Assembly: GCF_002160495.1 (NCBI RefSeq)
Contig: NZ_NFKR01000010.1
Location: forward strand, 29,428-93,427
Length of the DNA stretch: 64,000 nt
Direction: 5' to 3'
Source: Erysipelatoclostridium sp. An173
GTDB lineage: Bacteria; Bacillota_I; Bacilli_A; Erysipelotrichales; Coprobacillaceae
Shown one piece after another: positions 57,531 through 64,000 of the stretch (within the stretch, counting starts at the first letter, position 1; every line of letters starts with the position of its first letter). Position numbers and translations under genes: made by a program. The notes under the pieces were generated by a model that was not told where the DNA came from, ran no database searches, and saw only the letters and a list, made by a program, of their open reading frames with translations.

Positions 57531-57706
57531 AAAATTGGTAAAGAAAATAATTATTAATATTGTATATTAAAAATATAAATTTTATTTGTGTAAACTGATG
57601 ATTGGGGTGTTTATAGTTTTTTAGTTAGTATCTTGATTTTAATAATAGGACTGCTATGTTAAAAAAATTATGATTTAGTATTTATAAAGATTACATTATT
57701 TTGCTA

Positions 57707-58285
57707 ATGATTTTCTTAGATAAAAATAATAAAGAATATTTACATAAGATAAAAAATCATTATGATAAAATTGTTGAAGGTGAATTAGAATTAGTAAAAA
57801 TATTTAATTAATTACACTTAACTTATTCAAAAATTAGAAGAAAATATATATATAAAGATGTATGAATCGATTGAGCTCGTAGATATGGCAATAATAATTG
57901 CTGATTTAAGAAAAAACGAAAAACATATATTTTCGATTATGGTTAGGTAATAAAAATAGATTGTCAAAATTATTATCATCTGTTAATAAAAATGCTGTAG
58001 AAAATTTATTTACGCTAATACTTCAAGTAAATCAACTTTTTTAAAGACGTTTGGTGTTAATCTTATTATGGCTAAAGCATGTCATATATATTTTAGTGAA
58101 TCGTTGTCAGTGAAACCATTAATACTAAATCATCAGTATTTATTACTGCTCACGATTTAGCTTTAGTCAATTTTTTAGATTATCTACAATATCTTTTTAT
58201 GGATAAAGTAAAAAAGTTTTATTATGACCATAAAATAAAAAACGATTTCCAAGATGGCAATGGCATTAAATTAATACATGACTAA
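57707..58285 (+). pseudogene. MutS-like ATPase, decayed
   Basis: Broken frames together read like the C-terminal part of a MutS-family protein: EYLHKIKNHYDKIVEGELELVKIF, then SKSTFLKTFGVNLIMAKA (degenerate Walker A of the STFLRTIGVN type), ITAHDLALVNF, and FYYDHKIKNDFQDGNGIKLIHD. Several stops and frameshifts, and the lost P-loop Gly residues, show it is dead. The 57531-57706 stretch upstream holds nothing clear. Confidence 0.55.
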
Positions 58286-58379
58286 TTAAATGAGACAATA
58301 TTTATATAAAAGGATTTTCAAGGCAATTGATAATCAAAATTTTATTTAATAAAAATATTATTAAGAAAAGAGGAAAAAA

Positions 58380-59261
58380 ATGAAATTTTTAAATTATGGT
58401 TCGTTAAATATTGATAAAATATATGAAGTTGAGCATTTTGTTCGGGCTAAAGAAACTTGTGCATCACTGAGTTACTATGAATTACCAGGTGGTAAAGGTT
58501 TAAATCAGTCAATTGCTTTAGCTCGTTTGAATATTCCGGTTTATCACGCTGGAAAGATTGGCAAAGATGGTTTATTTTTAAAAGACCTTTTAGAAAATCA
58601 AGGAGTTAATACTAAATATTTACAAATAAGTGATGAAGTTAGTGGTCACGCTATTATTCAAGTTGATCAGCAAGGTGAAAATTGTATTTTACTTTATGGT
58701 GGGGCTAATCAAACTATTACTAGTGATGAAATCAAAATGACTTTTAAGGATTTTTCTAAAGGAGATTGTCTATTTTTACAAAATGAAGTTAATCGTATTG
58801 ATGAAATGATCAACTTAGCTAAAGAAAAAGAAATGCTTGTTGTTTTAAATCCTTCACCAGTAAATAATATCAAAGAAAAAATTTCTTTTGAACAGATTGA
58901 TTATTTAATTTTAAATGAAGTTGAAGGACAAGCATTAACCAATCAAGAAAAGCCAGAAAAAATATTGGAGACATTAATTCAGGAATATCCGCATATAAAA
59001 ATTATTTTAACTTTAGGAAGCCAGGGAGCTATTTATCAAGATTGTCAGCAAATCATTAGACAGTCTGCATATCCTTGTTCGTGTTTAGATACAACTGGTG
59101 CTGGAGATACGTTTACAGGCTTTTTCTTTAGTGTTTATTTTACTAGTAATGATATTAGCTATGCTTTAAAAAAAGCAGCTCAAGCTTCTAGTTTAGCAAT
59201 TACTAGAAAAGGTGGTGCTAGTGCTATCCCAACATGGCAAGAACTTGAAAAAAATAATTAG
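58380..59261 (+). CDS. PfkB-family carbohydrate kinase (ribokinase-like)
   Basis: 293 aa. YGSLNIDKIYEVEHFVRAKET, the sugar-binding ELPGGKGLNQSIALARL, and the C-terminal ATP/anion-hole motif DTTGAGDTFTGFF with catalytic Asp. Closest in layout to ribokinase, but no ribose transporter or rbsD is near, so the sugar is not certain. It is 9 bp ahead of the DUF1653 gene. Confidence 0.88.
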   Translation: MKFLNYGSLNIDKIYEVEHFVRAKETCASLSYYELPGGKGLNQSIALARLNIPVYHAGKIGKDGLFLKDLLENQGVNTKYLQISDEVSGHAIIQVDQQGENCILLYGGANQTITSDEIKMTFKDFSKGDCLFLQNEVNRIDEMINLAKEKEMLVVLNPSPVNNIKEKISFEQIDYLILNEVEGQALTNQEKPEKILETLIQEYPHIKIILTLGSQGAIYQDCQQIIRQSAYPCSCLDTTGAGDTFTGFFFSVYFTSNDISYALKKAAQASSLAITRKGGASAIPTWQELEKNN

Positions 59262-59270
59262 GAGGATTTT

Positions 59271-59495
59271 ATGGACTTACAGTTAAATAAAGTGTATCGC
59301 CATTTTAAGGGCAAAAAATATCGCGTGTTATATTTAGCAACCCATAGTGAAACTTTAGAACAATTGGTAATTTATCAGGCACTTTATGGTGATTATGAAA
59401 TTTTTGCTCGACCATTAGAAATGTTTATCTCCAAAGTTGACAAAGAACGTTATCCTGATGCTAGTCAGGAATATCGTTTTGAATGTATTGAATAA
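59271..59495 (+). CDS. DUF1653 family small protein
   Basis: 74 aa. YRHFKGKKYRVLYLATHSETLEQLVIYQALYGD..IFARPLEMF is the DUF1653 signature, a small beta-barrel of unknown function. It shares an operon with the PfkB kinase, with GGAGGA before the ATG. Confidence 0.88.
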   Translation: MDLQLNKVYRHFKGKKYRVLYLATHSETLEQLVIYQALYGDYEIFARPLEMFISKVDKERYPDASQEYRFECIE

Positions 59496-59896
59496 GATGT
59501 TTTAAAAACTGTTTTTACTTCTTTAGGGTTACTTGGTATAATTATTAGTTCAGTTATTGGTTTCATTTTTAATTGTGTTGTAAGTATTTTTATTACTCAA
59601 TTATTTTTAGAATAGGTAAGATCTTTTGTAATGATGTTAGCTGGATTATTATCTAGAGTAGGATTAGGAAGGATTGTTTAGTTAAAATATGACAAAAATT
59701 AAATACAGACATTGTGGGTCGTATTTGTAGTGATAAAAGGTAATTTAATTACATTGATTATTTATATATTGAAATTGATGATACTTATAAAACCACGAAA
59801 GTTTTTCGTGGTTTTAATATATTTAAGTAATGTAAAAGACTTTTGACAGACAAAAAAAGTACTTTAAGTTATACTTTTTATGAAAGGAGGGAGAAA
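59496..59896. other. intergenic with membrane-protein debris and a terminator
   Basis: 401 bp. A short hydrophobic frame (LKTVFTSLGLLGIIISSVIGFIFN..., 59496-59615) and KIKYRHCGSYL-like debris look like remains of a small membrane/zinc-ribbon protein. AAAACCACGAAA/TTTCGTGGTTTT (59789-59815) is a strong terminator. Confidence 0.45.
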
Positions 59897-60025
59897 ATGC
59901 AATTAGGAAAACATATAAAACAATTGCGTCATGAAAAATCATTATCACAAGAAAAACTAGCTGAAATGGTTTATGTATCTAGACAAACTATTTCTAATTG
60001 GGAAAATGATATCCCGACTTTCTAA
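59897..60025 (+). pseudogene. XRE-type regulator truncated by insertion
   Basis: 42 codons: QLGKHIKQLRHEKSLSQEKLAEMVYVSRQTISNWEND, a full XRE helix-turn-helix with an excellent AAGGAGGGAG site, then IPTF and stop where a linker (usually YPDI) should follow. The frame breaks at the edge of the three-recombinase element, so the rest of the gene should lie beyond the element's other end, outside the window. Confidence 0.8.
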
Positions 60026-60149
60026 AGATTCCGATAAATAAAAACATAAGACCAACTATCTTTGATGATAATTGGTCTTTTTTGATGTGAACTGATTAAA
60101 ATGTCGGAATCTTTTTTTGTTAAAATGATAGTAGAAAGGAGGTGAAATT

Positions 60150-61403
60150 ATGACGATAGATGAGGTTGTTGATAGGGCTATGGCTTTTATAGAAAAGGAT
60201 CAATTTTCAGAAAAATGGATATATACATCTAAATTATTCTACAAAAATAAGTTACTTCCATTATTTACTGATAAAAAGGAATTTGATTCTAAAATCATTA
60301 TTCATCTTATTGATGAGTATACATCTATGTATGAAAACTCTCAATTATCTCGCTCCACATTTAATTCGAGAATAAGATGGCTCAGGATATTGTTGGATAT
60401 TTCTAAAGGATTAGAGCCGAAGAGTCATTATAGACGAAAATCCCTATATAAATATAATCCCAGTGAAGAAAATCTTTTAATGATTGAAAAAATTTGTACA
60501 TTTGCTCAATCATCTTCGATCAATGTTAGCCAATATATTATTGCTTCTTTAAGAAAGTTTTTTTGCTATTTGGAAGAAAAGAATATCGTATTAGAATCTT
60601 TAACTGATGAAATAATAATTCAGATCATTTTTGATTATAAGCAGACGCACAAAGATATCAGATATTTTATTAAAGCTTTGGATCTGATTACCAGATATCT
60701 TAAATCCTGTGAAATAGCTCACTTAAATTTAAATCTTGAACATATAAAAGCTAGAAGAAACGAAAGTTTAATTGAACCTTTTGATCCTGACCAGATTTCT
60801 AAATTGATCGAATATGCTTTGAATCTTAATAGTGCTAGCGGTTCACGCTTTGCTGCTTTTGTTGGCTTGACTGCTTTTACAGGCATAAGAGGATGCGATG
60901 CTGTTAATTTAAAATTTCAGAATATTGACTGGGATAGACAACTCCTGATGTTTACACAATTAAAAACTCAAATTCCTGTGGTTTTACCAATTCCCAATAA
61001 AGCTCTAAACCTGTTAGGAAAATATATCATCAATTATCGAAAAAAACCTATTGATTCACAGGATAATGATTATATTTTTATGACCTTGACATCACCTATT
61101 CGCCTTATGAAGAATCATGCTACTATAACTAAACAAATTCAAGATTATTCAAAAAAAATCTTGAATGTAGAAGTGAAAAAATATCAAGGACTTCATTCCA
61201 TAAGGAGAATGTTTGCAACCAAGCTCGTAAACAGTAATGTTGATTCTAAAACTGCTTCTCAGATGCTGGGACATACTTCCTTTTCTAGTGATGATCGCTA
61301 TATGTCCTATGATAGATTTAAAGTGATGAAATGTGCCTTGGATTTTCAAAAAATTCAAATTGAAGGAGGTGTCTATTTTGAAGACAAACAAGATGATCCT
61401 TGA
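60150..61403 (+). CDS. RIT recombinase A (tyrosine recombinase)
   Basis: 417 aa, AAAGGAGGTG before ATG. Catalytic residues: Arg in TGIRGCDAVNL, HSIRR, LGHTSF and Tyr in DRYMSYD. A long N-terminal helical domain (~1-210) precedes the catalytic part. First of three overlapping recombinase genes; the next starts inside its end. Confidence 0.85.
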   Translation: MTIDEVVDRAMAFIEKDQFSEKWIYTSKLFYKNKLLPLFTDKKEFDSKIIIHLIDEYTSMYENSQLSRSTFNSRIRWLRILLDISKGLEPKSHYRRKSLYKYNPSEENLLMIEKICTFAQSSSINVSQYIIASLRKFFCYLEEKNIVLESLTDEIIIQIIFDYKQTHKDIRYFIKALDLITRYLKSCEIAHLNLNLEHIKARRNESLIEPFDPDQISKLIEYALNLNSASGSRFAAFVGLTAFTGIRGCDAVNLKFQNIDWDRQLLMFTQLKTQIPVVLPIPNKALNLLGKYIINYRKKPIDSQDNDYIFMTLTSPIRLMKNHATITKQIQDYSKKILNVEVKKYQGLHSIRRMFATKLVNSNVDSKTASQMLGHTSFSSDDRYMSYDRFKVMKCALDFQKIQIEGGVYFEDKQDDP

Positions 61404-62337
61404 TGATTTTGAATCATTCATTAAATTTCGAATAGGTACAGGATATGCAGGCTATGCTATGAATTATGCAAAAAGATATGCTCAATTTCTTTATTCAAAC
61501 TATGGGAACGAGGAGGAAGTTACCGAAGAAATGCTACAAGAATACTTGAAACTTCACCCTCATAATAATCATAACACATATGCAAATGCTATTGCTGAAA
61601 TACGTACATTTTCTAAATACATCAATCAAACAGGACGTAAAGCTTATATTCCTGATAAAGATTATACTTATTGGAAAAAAAGGACTGAATTCATACCCTA
61701 TCTTTTAAATGATAAGGAGCTTAAGATGTTCTTCGATCATCTTGATTCCTATAGTGATAAAGATCTGTATGAACGAAGAGCTAATAGAAAAGTTGTTTTT
61801 CCAATTTTATACAGAATGATGTATTGTTGTGGTATGAGACCTCAGGAAGTATTGAATCTGAAGACTATCGATGTTGATCTTGCTTTTGGCGATATTTATA
61901 TAAGAAAAACAAAATCATATAGAGACAGGCATATCATCATGTCTTCAGATATGCTTGATCTTTGTCATCGTTATATGAATCTCCACGTATCGCTATATCA
62001 TGATTATTTTTTTGATAAGCCAGATGGAAAAAGATATACATCAGATGATTTATATTATTGTATCAAGCATTTTAAAAAGAAAACCGGATTTAATAAGCCA
62101 AATTTTAGATCTTATTGCTTCAGGCACATGTTTGCTACTGAAAATTTGATAAAATGGATAAATAATAGCGAAGACATCACGATGCTTTTACCATATCTAT
62201 CAGTCTATATGGGCCATACAGATATCAGGCATACGCTCTATTATATACATTTGCTACCTGAACATTTAAGAAAGGCGGCTAAGATTGATTGTGATCTTTT
62301 TGAATCAATCTATCCGAAATGGGGCTATGATATATGA
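61378..62337 (+). CDS. RIT recombinase B (tyrosine recombinase)
   Basis: 319 aa from TTG 61378, preferred because GAAGGAGGTG (61362-61371) is correctly spaced; ATG 61393 is an alternative. Catalytic motifs: CCGMRPQEVLNL, FRSYCFRHMFAT, YMGHTDIRHTLYYIH. It overlaps recombinase A by 26 bp and recombinase C by 4 bp, so all three are co-translated. Confidence 0.85.
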   Translation: MKTNKMILDDFESFIKFRIGTGYAGYAMNYAKRYAQFLYSNYGNEEEVTEEMLQEYLKLHPHNNHNTYANAIAEIRTFSKYINQTGRKAYIPDKDYTYWKKRTEFIPYLLNDKELKMFFDHLDSYSDKDLYERRANRKVVFPILYRMMYCCGMRPQEVLNLKTIDVDLAFGDIYIRKTKSYRDRHIIMSSDMLDLCHRYMNLHVSLYHDYFFDKPDGKRYTSDDLYYCIKHFKKKTGFNKPNFRSYCFRHMFATENLIKWINNSEDITMLLPYLSVYMGHTDIRHTLYYIHLLPEHLRKAAKIDCDLFESIYPKWGYDI

Positions 62338-62990
62338 GCAAACTAAAAATAAGTAAAGCGACCAGACTAATAGCTCAAGAATGCAACACTTTTTTGAACA
62401 CCTATCTGATTGAATATAAAAGACGACAACCGAATACAATTAAATCTTATAAAGATATGTTCAGCGTATATTTTAAATTTCTAAAAAGCGAAAGAGATAA
62501 AGAGATTTGGAAAATTACAGTTGATGATTTTTCTTCTGAAAATATCATATTATTCATGAAGTGGCTAAACGAAAGTAACAATAATAAAAATACGACAATC
62601 AATAAGCGATTGAGCGAATTAAAAACTTTCTGTGGATATTTATGTAAAAACGGTCATATAGATCCTTTGAATTATTCAAAAATACAGGACATCACTCCAA
62701 TGAAAACAGAAAAAAATCAATTGAAAGAAGAACTATCAATAAAACAAGTTCATGCTATTCTTTCCCAACCAAATATAAATAAGAGAAAAGGTAGAAGAGA
62801 TTGTTGTCTTATGACTATATTATATGATACTGGTTGTCGTTGTGATGAATTACTAAGTCTTAAATTGAAAGATCTAAGGTTCAATAAAGATGTTTGTGAT
62901 ATAAAGATTCTTGGTAAAGGAAGAAAATATCGTGCGACTCCACTAAGTAAACAAGCTACAAAAATATTAAAAATGGATAGGTTACACTAA
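62334..62990 (+). pseudogene. RIT recombinase C, 3'-truncated
   Basis: The core-binding domain and first catalytic Arg (DTGCRCDELLSLKLKDL) are present, then the frame ends at ILKMDRLH, where IS3 sequence begins (~62973). The HxxR, H/W and Tyr motifs are lost, so the protein cannot recombine DNA. Confidence 0.85.
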
Positions 62991-63049
62991 ATTGGACAGT
63001 TTCTAAGAGAACTGTTACAATTTAGAAAGTAAAAGTGAGGTAAACTAAA

Positions 63050-63331
63050 ATGGCAAGAGAAAGAAGAACCTATAGTGATGAATTTAAACAAAAAATTGTA
63101 GAATTATATAATAGTGGTAAACCTAGAGCTGAATTGATTCGTGAATATGAATTAACTCCTTCTGCTCTATCTTCATGGATTAATAAGTTTAACTCTACCG
63201 GTTCATTTAATATCGAAGATAATCGCAGCGATGCAGAAAAAGAACTTATTAAACTTCGTAAAGAAAATCAGCGATTAAAAATGGAAAATGATATTTTAAA
63301 GCAGGCAGCGCTGATTATGGGACGAAAATAA
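63050..63331 (+). CDS. IS3-family OrfA
   Basis: 93 aa. RRTYSDEFKQKIVELYNSGKPRAELIREYELTPSALSSWINKF is a Transposase_8 HTH, followed by a leucine-zipper-like coiled coil (DAEKELIKLRKENQRLKMENDILKQA). GTGAGGT lies upstream. OrfA and OrfB are normally joined by -1 frameshifting; the orfB frame is open across the orfA stop (around CGAAAATAA, 63325-63333). Confidence 0.9.
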   Translation: MARERRTYSDEFKQKIVELYNSGKPRAELIREYELTPSALSSWINKFNSTGSFNIEDNRSDAEKELIKLRKENQRLKMENDILKQAALIMGRK

Positions 63332-63333
63332 AT

Positions 63334-63951
63334 ATTATCATTTCCAACGCAGATAAATATCCAATCAGCGCTATGTGCAAATTATTAGATATACCTAGAT
63401 CGTCGTTATATTATAATCGCAATAATAATTTAAAAAAGAAAAAATCCAATGATCATGATTTAACTGATTTAATAAAAGAAATATTTAAAAATAGTCGAAA
63501 CAATTATGGTTCAAGGAAGATCAAAGTGGAATTAGCCAAGCGCGGCCATATCGTCAGCAGAAGAAGAATCAGACGTATCATGAAGAAAAATGGCCTGGTA
63601 TCCAGCTATACAGTAAAGCAGTATAAACTACACAAAACAAAATGTAATAATGACAGTATAGATAATAAGCTTAATCGGAATTTTAAACAGGAAAAAAGAA
63701 TGAAAGTAGTTGTCAGTGATCTGACATATGTTAATGTAGGTGGCAAATGGAATTATATATGTCTTATGTTAGACTTGTATAACAGAGAGATTGTAGGATA
63801 TGCAGCTGGAAAAAATAAAAATGCCGAACTGGTTGAAAAGGCACTTTATTCAATAAAATATGATTTAAGTAAGATAGAATTGTTTCATTCGGACTATGCC
63901 GAAGAAAAAACTATACCGAAGTTTTGGATACGTAAGATGAAAATAGCCTAA
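63334..63951 (+). pseudogene. IS3-family OrfB (integrase core), disrupted
   Basis: The -1 frame reads NIIISNADKYPISAMCKLLDIPRSSLYY, then the HTH_21 part (NYGSRKIKVELAKRGHIVSRRRIRRIMKK), then DDE core Asp in VVSDLTYVNVGGKW and LFHSD. After the second Asp the sequence changes (YAEEKTIPKFW) and stops, so the third acidic residue is lost. The ATG at 63373 is not the natural start if frameshifting is used. Confidence 0.85.
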
Positions 63952-63965
63952 TTCTTCGGTATAGT
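63910..63965. repeat. 12-bp inverted repeat within the orfB insertion
   Basis: ACTATACCGAAG (63910-63921) and CTTCGGTATAGT (63954-63965) are perfect inverted repeats; a related ACTATGCCGAAG lies at 63894. They mark sequence foreign to IS3 orfB, perhaps the end of another small element. Confidence 0.5.
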
Positions 63966-64000
63966 ATTCCTGTTAATCCAGACTATATGGATCCTTAACT

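Larger units (their letters stand above)
60024..62973 (+). mobile_element. RIT-type element: three tandem tyrosine recombinases (3' end cut)
   Basis: Three overlapping recombinase genes on one strand, the defining feature of Recombinase-In-Trio elements. The left end carries an inverted repeat AAAGATTCCGA (60024-60034)/TCGGAATCTTT (60104-60114) enclosing a terminator-like hairpin (60048-60079). It interrupts the XRE gene and is itself interrupted near 62973 by an IS3-family element. Its right end is not in the window. Confidence 0.75.
62974..64000 (+). mobile_element. IS3-family element (IS150-like), right end outside window
   Basis: Starts at TGGATAGGTTACACTAAATT, inside recombinase C. It carries orfA and a -1 shifted orfB. 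orfB is disrupted after FHSD by unrelated sequence from ~63893. The right terminal repeat is not seen. Confidence 0.8.

Overview
The window is AT-rich (roughly 30% GC by eye), with strong Shine-Dalgarno sites, Rho-independent terminators and Bacillota gene families: SCIFF peptide with its radical-SAM maturase, QueT behind a preQ1-I riboswitch, EF-P, PfkB, a GH4 phospho-glucosidase and TIGR00266. This fits a low-GC gut Firmicute. Codon use and gene content suggest Erysipelotrichia (Thomasclavelia/Coprobacillus-like), but no rRNA or tRNA is present to confirm it.

Layout. 1-2402 is housekeeping: the end of a 6-phospho-beta-glucosidase, a YfcE-type phosphoesterase, an unknown gene and acylphosphatase. 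2546-5049 is an intact IS66-type element with a convergent tnpC versus tnpA/tnpB layout, inserted in an IS3-type orfA. 5687-17782 is an accessory defence block. It holds a three-gene GHKL-ATPase/unknown/DUF6339-like operon, a decayed gene and a decayed SF1 helicase, a DUF262-HNH-winged-helix modification-dependent restriction enzyme, a DpnD-like small protein, a tyrosine recombinase enclosed by a 21-bp inverted repeat, and a DpnII-type R-M pair whose two GATC methyltransferases are fused. 17906-31258 is mostly core: a P-loop kinase/UPF0158 fusion, preQ1 riboswitch-queT-radical SAM (QueL-like), efp, an SDR, scfA-scfB-decarboxylase, a methionine gamma-lyase-family gene, and a four-gene block of unknown function with a SWIM protein.

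32111-44423 is a complete type I-B CRISPR-Cas locus: cas6-cas8b(cas11)-cas7-cas5-cas3-cas4-cas1-cas2, a leader, and 52 repeats with 51 spacers. Upstream of cas6, on the opposite strand, is a two-repeat degenerate mini-array with its own sigma-70-like promoter. The 5' part of its spacer matches the cas6 upstream region next to a TCA PAM-like triplet, which strongly suggests a CreR-type guide RNA that autoregulates the cas operon. 44592-52431 is a four-gene Wadjet (JetABCD, DUF2397/2398/2399 type) plasmid-defence operon starting about 170 bp after the array. It is followed by a 566-bp deletion derivative of the IS66 element.

53059-59495 returns to core-like genes: a YcxB-like protein, TetR and a divergent OYE/FAD oxidoreductase with an operator palindrome, TIGR00266, a MutS-like pseudogene, a PfkB kinase and DUF1653. 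From 59897 to the end is a nest of mobile elements: an XRE regulator cut by a three-recombinase (RIT-type) element, whose third recombinase is cut by an IS3-family element, whose orfB is itself disrupted.

The most interesting points are the CreR-like RNA (32111-32284), the recombinase between inverted sites beside the fused DpnII R-M system, the GHKL three-gene module, and the DpnI-like winged helix fused to a DUF262/HNH nuclease next to a GATC methyltransferase.
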